Below are positions 7,668 through 14,523 of a DNA stretch of 58,984 nucleotides, piece after piece. Under the pieces are notes generated by a model, which ran no database searches, had not been told where the DNA came from, and saw only the letters and a program-made list of their open reading frames with translations. This stretch comes from an uncultured Ruminococcus sp. (GTDB taxonomy: Bacteria; Bacillota; Clostridia; Oscillospirales; Acutalibacteraceae). Made by a program: the position numbers and the translations under genes. The DNA is taken from positions 1 through 58,984 of the forward strand of contig CADBHB010000020.1 in NCBI GenBank assembly GCA_902794395.1. The letters run 5' to 3'. The number at the start of each line of letters is the position of its first letter. Within the stretch, counting starts at the first letter, position 1.

Positions 7668-9383
7668 TCACGCTTCAAGCTCCGCTAAATATCGCTGCAT
7701 ATCGGTCACATCCAGCACATTCACCTTGCCGTCGTAGTTGAAATCGGCAGCTGTTGTCTGCGCGTCTGTAAGCTCCTCAAACTCTGCCAAGCAGCGCAGC
7801 AGCACGGTGATGTCGGCAACATCCACTATCGAGTTGCCGTCAAAATCACCCATGAGCCTCACCGCTATGCCCTTGTTCTGCGCAAAGGTCTGGGCAGGGG
7901 AGCCATCGGGCGCATAGATGACCAGATCCTGAGGAGTATAGTAAAGTGCGTTGTTATGTATGGTCGTCACCGAGGGCGGGATGGTGACGCTTTTGAGATA
8001 GAGGCAGTAGCCAAAGGCGTTGTCTCCTATGCTTTGCACCGTATCGGGGATAACGATGTCGGTCAGCGCGTGACAATCATAAAACGCGTACGATCCGATG
8101 GAGGTCACACCCTCGGGGAAGGTGATGCTTGACAAACGGGTGCAGGAATCAAACGCGCCGCCGGGGATGTAGGTAACAGCGGCGTTTATTACAACGCTCT
8201 CCATTTTTTGGCAAGCCCAAAACGCATTATTACCGATATAGGTCACGCTCTCGGGTATGGTCAGGTGTGTAAACTCTGCGCAGTAGCCGAAGGCATAAAC
8301 GCCTATAGATTGAACATGGTTGCCGATGGTAAGGCTTTCGACACTAGCGCAGTATTCAAACGCATTGTTGCCGATGGTAATGACACTGTTGGGGATGGCC
8401 ACACTCTGCAGCCTGCCGCAGTACATGAAAGCGCTGCTTCCTATGCTTTGTAAATTGCTTCCGAACGTCACGCTTGTCAAGCCGCCGCAGGACAAAAACG
8501 CGTTTTCGCCGATAGCGAGCACACTGTCGGGGATAATGACGCCGGTCAACGCCTCGCAGTTATAAAACGCGCTGCTGCCTATACCTGTCACCTGATCGGG
8601 TATGTCGATCTGTGTCAGGCTTTGACAATCGCTGAACACTCCGTCGGGCAGAACGGTTATGCCGTCGGGAAGGTTGATGGTCTGCAAAGCCGTGCAGCCG
8701 CTGAACGCCTCGCTGCCAAGCGAAGTAAGGTCGTCAGGCAAAGTGACCTCGGTCAAGCCGATACAGCTTAAAAGCGCGCCCGCGCCGATAGCGGTCACCT
8801 GATCGGGGATGTCGATCTGTGTCAGGCTTTGACAATCGCCAAACACTCCGTCGGGCAGGACAGTTATACCGTCGGGAAGGTTGATGGTCTGCAAAGCCGT
8901 GCAGCCGCTGAACGCCTCGCTGCCAAGCGAAGTAAGATCGTCGGGCAGAGTGGCCTCGGTCAGGCTTGAGCATCCCGAAAACGCGCTGTTGCCGATGGTT
9001 TCGAGCGTATCGGGCAAATAAACGCTCTCTAAAGACCAACAGCCGGAAAAGGCGCTGTTGCCGATGCTTTCGAGCGTCTCGGGTAAATAAACGCTCTCCA
9101 AAAAGTTACAGTCGGAAAACGCGCCCGCGCCGATGTGCGTCACACTGCCATCAAACTCGATATTCCGCACGGAATAGCTATCCCACGGCGCTTCGTTGTC
9201 GGGCATAGCGCCGCTGCCGCTTATCGTCAAAAAGCCGTCGTAGGTCAATGACCAATAAATGTAGTCGCCCAGAGAACCGCTGTCAGTTCCCACAGGCTTT
9301 GCGCCGCTCTCCGCCGCCGCTGCGGCGGTCACGGCAGCAAAAGTTAATAGTGTCGCCAGTAAAAAAGCCGTGAATCGTTTCAT
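7668..9383 (-). CDS. Secreted BspA-type leucine-rich-repeat protein with C-terminal dockerin
   Basis: A 571-residue secreted protein. It has a signal peptide (FTAFLLATLLTFAAVTAAAAA), a short beta segment, about eighteen ~23-residue BspA-type LRR_5 repeats (pattern IGxxAFxxCxxLxxVxLPdxlxx) from about residue 80 to 480, and a C-terminal type I-like dockerin with two calcium-loop repeats, DFDGNSIVDVADI and DFNYDGKVNVLDV. The dockerin predicts attachment to a cohesin on a scaffoldin or cell surface. No catalytic domain is seen, so binding or adhesion is the likely role. ATG 9383 is preferred to GTG 9386 because AAGGAGG (9391-9397) is 7 bases from it. A tandem duplication of 69 residues lies within the repeats. 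Confidence 0.9.
   Translation of the reverse strand: MKRFTAFLLATLLTFAAVTAAAAAESGAKPVGTDSGSLGDYIYWSLTYDGFLTISGSGAMPDNEAPWDSYSVRNIEFDGSVTHIGAGAFSDCNFLESVYLPETLESIGNSAFSGCWSLESVYLPDTLETIGNSAFSGCSSLTEATLPDDLTSLGSEAFSGCTALQTINLPDGITVLPDGVFGDCQSLTQIDIPDQVTAIGAGALLSCIGLTEVTLPDDLTSLGSEAFSGCTALQTINLPDGITVLPDGVFSDCQSLTQIDIPDQVTGIGSSAFYNCEALTGVIIPDSVLAIGENAFLSCGGLTSVTFGSNLQSIGSSAFMYCGRLQSVAIPNSVITIGNNAFEYCASVESLTIGNHVQSIGVYAFGYCAEFTHLTIPESVTYIGNNAFWACQKMESVVINAAVTYIPGGAFDSCTRLSSITFPEGVTSIGSYAFYDCHALTDIVIPDTVQSIGDNAFGYCLYLKSVTIPPSVTTIHNNALYYTPQDLVIYAPDGSPAQTFAQNKGIAVRLMGDFDGNSIVDVADITVLLRCLAEFEELTDAQTTAADFNYDGKVNVLDVTDMQRYLAELEA
8590..8963. repeat. 207-bp tandem duplication inside the LRR gene
   Basis: The segments 8590-8756 and 8797-8963 are nearly identical in DNA, with a period of 207 bp (69 codons, three LRR units). 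Both encode LTSLGSEAFSGCTALQTIN followed by LPDGITVLPDGVF. The few differences are mostly synonymous, suggesting a recent in-frame duplication. Confidence 0.9.
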
Positions 9384-9436
9384 CACCGAACCTCCTTATG
9401 ATATATTGTCAGCCGATATTATTCCAACTTTTTTTT

Positions 9437-9465
9437 ATCATAAATACATAGGTGACACAAGCCAA
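9437..9465 (-). promoter_or_regulatory. Putative sigma-A promoter of the LRR-dockerin gene
   Basis: Read on the minus strand: TTGGCT (9460-9465), 17-base spacer, TATGAT (9437-9442), about 50 bases upstream of the start codon. Confidence 0.5.
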
Positions 9466-9567
9466 ATAATCCTCCGGCATTTTGTGCGTTTTTCACAAGG
9501 TTTTTTCAGCAAGATCGGGGAACGCTATGTGTATTCGGAGTATTCTTCATACGCAAAGGAGGATAAT

Positions 9568-9921
9568 ATGCAGATACTTTTAGCGTTTATTACAGGCGGC
9601 GTGATCTGCGCCGCGGGACAAGTGCTGATAGATAAAACCGACCTCACGCCTGCCAGGATTTTGACGGGCTTCGTGGTGGCGGGGCTGGTGCTGGGCGCTG
9701 TGGGGCTTTATCAGCCACTGCTCGACTTCGCGCAGGAGGGCGCCGCCGTGCCGATCTCGGGCTTCGGCAACCTTATGGCGCAGGGCGTCCGCGATTCGCT
9801 CAAAACCGACGGCGCCGCCGGTATTTTGACAGGCGGGCTGAAAAGCGCCGCAGTAGGCATAGGAACCGCGATATTCTTCTCGCTGTGCGCCGCTTTGGTC
9901 GCAAGATCGCGGGAAAAATAG
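9568..9921 (+). CDS. spoVAE: Stage V sporulation protein AE (SpoVAE/SpoVAEb family)
   Basis: Small integral membrane protein of 117 residues belonging to the SpoVA channel that moves dipicolinic acid into the forespore and out during germination. Family features: N-terminal FITGGVICAAGQVLIDKT, a second hydrophobic segment (GFVVAGLVLGAVGLYQPL), the conserved AAVPISGFGN loop and a C-terminal helix (VGIGTAIFFSLCAALV). AAGGAGG at 9556-9562 sits 5 bases before ATG 9568, so the longer open frame from 9370 is rejected. The usual spoVAC and spoVAD partners are absent here; the gene stands alone between a dockerin protein and metG. No clear sigma-G promoter was recognised. Confidence 0.88.
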   Translation: MQILLAFITGGVICAAGQVLIDKTDLTPARILTGFVVAGLVLGAVGLYQPLLDFAQEGAAVPISGFGNLMAQGVRDSLKTDGAAGILTGGLKSAAVGIGTAIFFSLCAALVARSREK

Positions 9922-9956
9922 CCTCGGATCAGCAGCGTGCCGCCCTTATTTTAGTC

Positions 9957-9985
9957 TTGAAAAGACAGCCGAAATTTGCTATAAT
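9957..9985 (+). promoter_or_regulatory. Sigma-A promoter of metG-tatD
   Basis: TTGAAA at 9957-9962, 17-base spacer, TATAAT at 9980-9985; near-consensus, 47 bases before the metG start. The -10 box lies in the centre of a long inverted repeat. Confidence 0.85.
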
Positions 9986-10009
9986 AAAAGATAGGCAAAT
10001 TTTGGCTGT
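9965..10009. promoter_or_regulatory. 15-bp inverted repeat straddling the metG -10 box
   Basis: ACAGCCGAAATTTGC (9965-9979) and GCAAATTTTGGCTGT (9995-10009) are complementary at 14 of 15 positions, with a G-T pair at the remaining one. The 15-base gap holds the TATAAT box. It could be a repressor operator or, as RNA, a terminator-like hairpin for spoVAE. Confidence 0.75.
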
Positions 10010-10031
10010 TTTAGCTTTAGGAGGACAATAT

Positions 10032-12005
10032 ATGTGTGAGAAAAAACCGTATTACATCACTACTGCGATCGCCTATACCTCGCGCAAGCCGCATATCGGC
10101 AATAGCTATGAGATCGTTTTGACCGACGCCATCGCGCGTTATAAGAGAATGTTGGGTTATGACGTGTTTTTCCAGACAGGCACCGACGAACACGGACAGA
10201 AGATCGAGATGTACGCGCAGGCAGAGGGCTGCACACCGAAGGAATATGTTGACAAGGTGGCGGGTGAGATCCGCGCGATCTGCGACGTGCTGAACACCTC
10301 TTACGACTACTTTATCCGCACCACCGACGAAAAGCACGAAAAGGTGGTACAGAAGATATTTAAAAAGCTATATGAGCAGGGCGACATTTACAAGGGCAGC
10401 TATGAGGGTCTGTACTGCACCCCCTGCGAAAGCTTCTGGACCGAGAGCCAGCTTGTGGACGGCAAGTGCCCCGACTGCGGCAGAGAGGTAAAGCCCATGA
10501 AGGAGGAGGCGTATTTCCTGCGCCTGTCCAAGTATCAGAAGCAGCTTGAGGAGTACATTGAGAGCCATCCCGACTTTATCTACCCCGAAAGCCGCAAAAA
10601 AGAGATGCTCAACAACTTTATTAAGCCCGGTCTGCAGGACCTCTGCGTGTCGCGCACCAGCTTCAAGTGGGGCATCCCCGTTGACTTTGACGACAAGCAC
10701 GTGGTCTATGTGTGGATAGACGCGCTGTCAAACTATATCACCTCTATCGGCTACGACCCCGACGGAAGCAGTGAGATGTACAAAAAGTTCTGGCCTGCCG
10801 ACGCGCATATCATCGGCAAGGACATTGTGCGCTTCCACACCATATACTGGCCCATCATGCTGATGGCGCTGGGCGAGCCTCTGCCCAAGCAGGTGTACGG
10901 TCACCCGTGGATGCTGTTCGGCGAGGATAAAATGAGCAAGAGCCGCGGCAACGTTATCTACGCCGACGAGCTTGTGGAGCTGATAGGCGTGGACGCGGTG
11001 CGGTACTATCTGCTAAGCGAGATGCCCTTTGCAAACGACGGCTCCATCACCTATGAAACCATAGTAGAGCGCTTTAACTCGGACCTGGCGAACACGCTGG
11101 GCAACCTTGTTAACCGCACCATCGCCATGAACAACAAATACTTCGGCGGCACGGTGCAGGAGCCCGTGGCGACAGAGCCGCTCGACGAGGAGCTCAGGCA
11201 GTTCTGCCTTGACACCGTGAAAAAGGTAGACGACGCTATCAATATTTTCCACATCGCCGACGCGGTGGACGCGGTGATGAACCTTGCCAAGCGCTGCAAC
11301 AAGTACATTGACGAAACAGCGCCGTGGGTGCTGGCAAAATCCGACGAAACCAAGCCCCGCCTAGGCACTGTGCTGTACAACCTGCTTGAGAGCATCCGCT
11401 ATATCGCGGTATTATTGCAGCCCTTCATGCCCGACACACACAAGGCTATTTTAGAGCAGATTAACTGTGACATCACCGCTTACGACAGCCTGAGCAGCTT
11501 CGGCGCTTACAAGCCCGGCACTCAGCTCAGCGCGCCCACTCCCCTGTTTGTGCGCATCGACCCTAAAAAATTTGAGGAGGAGATAGCCGCCAGACAGAAG
11601 GCTGCCGCCGAAAGCGAAAAGACTATTGAGGAGATAGAGGAGGAGGAAGCCCTCAATTACGAGAGCATCCCCAAGATCGGCATAGACGATTTTGCCAAAT
11701 GCGACATCCGCGTAGGCGAGGTAAAAGCCTGCGAAAAGGTGAAAAAGAGCAAAAAGCTTTTGCAGTTCACCATTTTTGACGGCGCGGGAGAGCGCACCAT
11801 CGTAAGCGGCATCGCGAAGTTCTATCAGCCCGAGGAGCTGGTGGGCAAAAAGATTTTGTTCGTGTCGAATCTCAAGCCCGTGAAGCTCTGTGGCATAGAG
11901 AGCAACGGCATGATACTCTCGGCGGTCACCGGCGAGGGAGAAAATGAGCAGCTTCAGGTGATTATGGTGAGCGACACCTTGCCCGCCGGCTGGCAGATAT
12001 GCTAA
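10032..12005 (+). CDS. metG: Methionyl-tRNA synthetase
   Basis: Class I aminoacyl-tRNA synthetase charging tRNA-Met, 657 residues. The HIGH-type motif HIGN is at residues 21-24, a zinc knuckle uses C129-x2-C132 and C146-x2-C149, and KMSKS is at residues 300-304. The anticodon-binding helical domain follows, then a C-terminal EMAP-II/Trbp111-like tRNA-binding domain (about residues 550-657, IDDFAKCDIRVGEV). AGGAGG at 10019-10024 lies 7 bases before ATG 10032; earlier in-frame starts overlapping spoVAE are rejected. The stop overlaps the tatD ATG (ATGCTAA). The leader is too short for a T-box, unlike many Firmicute synthetase genes. Confidence 0.97.
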   Translation: MCEKKPYYITTAIAYTSRKPHIGNSYEIVLTDAIARYKRMLGYDVFFQTGTDEHGQKIEMYAQAEGCTPKEYVDKVAGEIRAICDVLNTSYDYFIRTTDEKHEKVVQKIFKKLYEQGDIYKGSYEGLYCTPCESFWTESQLVDGKCPDCGREVKPMKEEAYFLRLSKYQKQLEEYIESHPDFIYPESRKKEMLNNFIKPGLQDLCVSRTSFKWGIPVDFDDKHVVYVWIDALSNYITSIGYDPDGSSEMYKKFWPADAHIIGKDIVRFHTIYWPIMLMALGEPLPKQVYGHPWMLFGEDKMSKSRGNVIYADELVELIGVDAVRYYLLSEMPFANDGSITYETIVERFNSDLANTLGNLVNRTIAMNNKYFGGTVQEPVATEPLDEELRQFCLDTVKKVDDAINIFHIADAVDAVMNLAKRCNKYIDETAPWVLAKSDETKPRLGTVLYNLLESIRYIAVLLQPFMPDTHKAILEQINCDITAYDSLSSFGAYKPGTQLSAPTPLFVRIDPKKFEEEIAARQKAAAESEKTIEEIEEEEALNYESIPKIGIDDFAKCDIRVGEVKACEKVKKSKKLLQFTIFDGAGERTIVSGIAKFYQPEELVGKKILFVSNLKPVKLCGIESNGMILSAVTGEGENEQLQVIMVSDTLPAGWQIC

Positions 12006-12775
12006 TTATGGAGCAGTATCACAATATCTTTGACAGCCACGCGCACTACGACGACGGGTGGTTTAATGAGGACAGGGAGAGCGTGCTTGCCTTTCTGCCC
12101 CAAAAAGGGATCTGCGGAGTGGTGAACAACGCCGTAGATCTGGACTCGGCAGCGACCGCCATAAGGTTCGCGGAAAAGTACCCCTACTTCTACGCGGCGG
12201 TGGGCTTTCATCCCGAAAACCTTGAGGAGCTGCCTAAGGACTACCTTGACCACGTTGCCGAGCTGACAAAGCACCCGAAGGTAGTGGCGATCGGCGAAAC
12301 CGGTCTGGACTATCACTGGGACATCCCCAAACCGCTGCAGCAGCGGGTTTTTGAGGAACAGATACAGCTGTCGCTCGATTTGGACATGCCCATCGTGGTG
12401 CACGACAGAGAGGCTCACGGCGATGTTTTCGCCCTGCTTCGGCGCTATAAGCCAAAGGCGCTGGTACACTGCTTTTCGGGCAGTGTAGAGCTGGCGCGCG
12501 AGGCGGTGCGTCTGGGCTGCTACATCAGCCTGGGCGGTGTGGTGACCTTTAAAAACGCCCGTCACAGCCTTGAGGTCGCGGCAGACATACCGATAGACAG
12601 GCTTCTGCTTGAGACCGACGCGCCCTACATGGCGCCTGTCCCCTTCCGCGGCAAGCGCTGCGACAGTTCGATGATAGTATACGCGGCAGAGAAAATAGCC
12701 TCTCTGCGTGGCATGGACACGCAAGAGCTGCTTGACGTCACCACCGAGAACGCAAAACGCTTTTACGGCATATAG
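11999..12775 (+). CDS. tatD: TatD-family metal-dependent hydrolase
   Basis: Amidohydrolase-fold protein of 258 residues, in the TatD/YcfH DNase family often found next to metG in Firmicutes. Metal ligands are visible in FDSHAHYDD (N-terminal HxH), the GETGLDY glutamate, VHDREAH, VHCFSGS and LLETDAPY. The ATG at 11999 overlaps the metG stop by 7 bases; a second ATG at 12008 is equally possible and gives a more usual N-terminus (MEQYHNIFDSHAH). Neither has a strong ribosome binding site, consistent with translational coupling. Known members act as 3'-5' exonucleases or D-aminoacyl-tRNA-related hydrolases; the substrate is unproven here. Confidence 0.93.
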   Translation: MLIMEQYHNIFDSHAHYDDGWFNEDRESVLAFLPQKGICGVVNNAVDLDSAATAIRFAEKYPYFYAAVGFHPENLEELPKDYLDHVAELTKHPKVVAIGETGLDYHWDIPKPLQQRVFEEQIQLSLDLDMPIVVHDREAHGDVFALLRRYKPKALVHCFSGSVELAREAVRLGCYISLGGVVTFKNARHSLEVAADIPIDRLLLETDAPYMAPVPFRGKRCDSSMIVYAAEKIASLRGMDTQELLDVTTENAKRFYGI

Positions 12776-12803
12776 TATTACCTTCAAATATAACTGCAAA
12801 AAA

Positions 12804-12840
12804 CGGCTCAGAACACCTAATGTGTTCCGAGCCGTTTTTT
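12804..12840. terminator. Bidirectional terminator (tatD / radical SAM gene)
   Basis: CGGCTC (12804-12809) pairs with GAGCCG (12829-12834), and GAACAC (12811-12816) with GTGTTC (12822-12827), around a CTAAT loop. A6 precedes and T6 follows, serving two converging genes. Confidence 0.9.
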
Positions 12841-14215
12841 ATTCATCGTCATCCGAATACTCGTCCATATCCGGAGCATCATCATTGTCAAGGCGTTTTT
12901 TCAACGCGTATTCAAGGTATCTCTCCTTGGTAAACTTGCAGTGAAGCGAGGGATTTTTACACTGTGTGAAGGTCGTGCAGACCGGCAGCGAAAGACAACC
13001 CTTGCATTTTTCGGCGGTTTTCTCAATGTTTGAAAAGCTCTTGACCGCGGCGGCATTGGTAACGCCCTCAAAAACGGTGCCGATGCTCTCAAAGGAATCG
13101 ACGTTCTCACAATTATAAAGCTTGCCGTCGGGAGCTATAGTGACCGCCTTGTGCGGCGCCTCAGCCATGCAGTGGCGAAGCTTGAGGCTTCGGGTGTTGC
13201 CGTGAGGCGCTCCGGAAAACTCGGTTGTGTCGATGTAATAAAGCAGATCGAAAAGCTTTTCCCAGACGACGACTCCCTCTTCGCGGTTCTGAACATCAAA
13301 AAGAGGCACCAGATCAAAAACTATCCTGTCCGGCTGAGAGATAAACGGTCTGATGTCGTCGATCATCTCCTTGACGCCGTCCGCGTTCTTTTCGTCGATA
13401 TTGACGCGTATGCAGAGGAAAATACCCTTATCGTTTATCAGCTTGATCCTGCCGAGCACATGCCAATAGGCGGATTCGTAATTGAAATAGTAATTCTTGC
13501 GGCGGTTGTACTCCTCTTCTACACCGTCAAGCGTGATCTGCAAGTGATCGACGTTCCAGCGGTTGACCATCTTGTCGGCTATCTCAGAGGTGACAAGGCT
13601 GCCGTTGGTGACTATGACGGAACTGAAATCTATACCGGCTGCTCTTACGGCATCGGTGATTTTATCGATGGTTTTTTCTCCGATCAAAGGTTCTCCGCCA
13701 AACCAGGTCAGCTTGATTTTCTCGTTAGGAGCCGCGTTATTTAGAATAAAGCGTATGGTTTGATCGACGATGTCCTCGGTCATGGTGATGTATTTGGTGC
13801 CCTGCTCAAAGCAATATACACAGCGCGCGTTGCACGTGGTAGTCGGAAGGATAATAAAAGACTTGTAGCCCTTTGTCTGTACCCTGTCTTTTGTGATGCG
13901 CATTATCCTTAAAAGTGTTTCATAATCCTTCCACTCAAGCTTGCTTTCGGGAACAAGGAAGGCATCCGCCAACAGGACGGTCAAATTCTTGTCGGCTGCT
14001 ATCTCGTCACATGAAAAACGCGCGTCGCGGTCAACCGTGATGCCGTTTTCTTCTATCTCATAACAGCGTTTGTTTAGATTATTGAATATATAATTCTTTC
14101 CCTCGTGCTTGAACGGAAAAGCAAAGTCCGACCAGCGATATTTTTTTTCGGGAGAGACCTTTTGGGTACCCATCAGTTTTCTTACTAAAGAGTCACCCGC
14201 AAATGTCAGCTTCAT
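12839..14215 (-). CDS. Radical SAM/SPASM peptide maturase (RiPP-modifying)
   Basis: A 458-residue radical SAM enzyme. An N-terminal region (about residues 25-110, with FKHEGKNYIFNNLNKRCYEI) looks like the peptide-handling or recognition segment of RiPP maturases. The radical SAM barrel has C128-x3-C132-x2-C135 (CNARCVYC) and the SAM-binding WFGGEPL near residue 171. The SPASM region carries C349, C369, C404, C407, C413, C419 and C426, enough for two auxiliary [4Fe-4S] clusters. The tail is strongly acidic (DNDDAPDMDEYSDDDE). GAGGG about 8 bases upstream supports ATG 14215. A 35-residue cysteine-containing peptide gene lies immediately upstream on the same strand, separated by a terminator hairpin. 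By family knowledge it should install thioether or C-C crosslinks; the product is unknown. Confidence 0.9.
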   Translation of the reverse strand: MKLTFAGDSLVRKLMGTQKVSPEKKYRWSDFAFPFKHEGKNYIFNNLNKRCYEIEENGITVDRDARFSCDEIAADKNLTVLLADAFLVPESKLEWKDYETLLRIMRITKDRVQTKGYKSFIILPTTTCNARCVYCFEQGTKYITMTEDIVDQTIRFILNNAAPNEKIKLTWFGGEPLIGEKTIDKITDAVRAAGIDFSSVIVTNGSLVTSEIADKMVNRWNVDHLQITLDGVEEEYNRRKNYYFNYESAYWHVLGRIKLINDKGIFLCIRVNIDEKNADGVKEMIDDIRPFISQPDRIVFDLVPLFDVQNREEGVVVWEKLFDLLYYIDTTEFSGAPHGNTRSLKLRHCMAEAPHKAVTIAPDGKLYNCENVDSFESIGTVFEGVTNAAAVKSFSNIEKTAEKCKGCLSLPVCTTFTQCKNPSLHCKFTKERYLEYALKKRLDNDDAPDMDEYSDDDE

Positions 14216-14285
14216 GTTTTTCACCCTCTTTTCAGTGTCATTAATATAATACACTATTACGGGGGAAAAAGCAAGTTTGAATAAC

Positions 14286-14317
14286 AAAAAAAGCTGCTGT
14301 GCGTAAAGCACAGCAGC
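14286..14317 (-). terminator. Terminator/attenuator between RiPP precursor and maturase
   Basis: Perfect 10-bp stem (GCTGCTGTGC at 14293-14302 with GCACAGCAGC at 14308-14317), 5-base loop, followed on the minus strand by seven U (A7 at 14286-14292). It lies 22 bases after the peptide stop and would limit read-through to the maturase gene. Confidence 0.92.
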
Positions 14318-14339
14318 CTCTTTTGATGTAATAGTCTGA

Positions 14340-14447
14340 TTACCATACGAAATCGCAATCAAAACCGTCACACTCTTCGTCAGAAGTCAGAACAACGTCC
14401 TCAACCTCCAGCTCGATAGCCTCGATCATAGCCTTTGTATATTTCAC
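14340..14447 (-). CDS. Predicted RiPP precursor peptide, 35 residues
   Basis: Short open frame starting at GTG 14447 with a strong AAGGAGG (14456-14462) 8 bases away. The first ~23 residues are an acidic amphipathic leader-like stretch (AIELEVEDVVLTSD), and the C-terminus EECDGFDCDFVW carries C26, C31 and W35. C26 and D30 form a C-x3-D arrangement, the acceptor spacing known from some ranthipeptides. A near-consensus promoter lies upstream and a terminator downstream, and the next gene on the strand is a radical SAM/SPASM maturase. Together these make a real, highly transcribed peptide gene likely. No transporter or protease gene accompanies it. Which residues are crosslinked, and whether the leader is removed, cannot be told. 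Confidence 0.82.
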   Translation of the reverse strand: MKYTKAMIEAIELEVEDVVLTSDEECDGFDCDFVW

Positions 14448-14478
14448 AATTCGCACCTCCTTGTTTAGTGATGAATTT

Positions 14479-14507
14479 ATTATACATTATTCTATAATAA
14501 ATTGCAA
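14479..14507 (-). promoter_or_regulatory. Sigma-A promoter of the RiPP precursor
   Basis: Minus strand: TTGCAA (14502-14507), 17-base spacer, TATAAT (14479-14484), 31 bases before the GTG start. It sits just past the stop of the upstream cohesin-like gene. Confidence 0.85.
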
Positions 14508-14523
14508 GTCTAAAACACTAACC

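Noticed and set aside
7668-9383. CRISPR-like regular repetition
   Set aside because: The periodic DNA is coding leucine-rich repeats with variable sequence, not identical repeats with unique spacers.
9922-10031. T-box riboswitch before metG
   Set aside because: The leader after the promoter is about 40 bases, too short for a specifier loop and antiterminator; only the dyad is present.
14216-14371. N-terminal extension of the radical SAM protein
   Set aside because: The longer frame would translate through the terminator hairpin and overlap the end of the peptide gene; a ribosome binding site supports the start at 14215.
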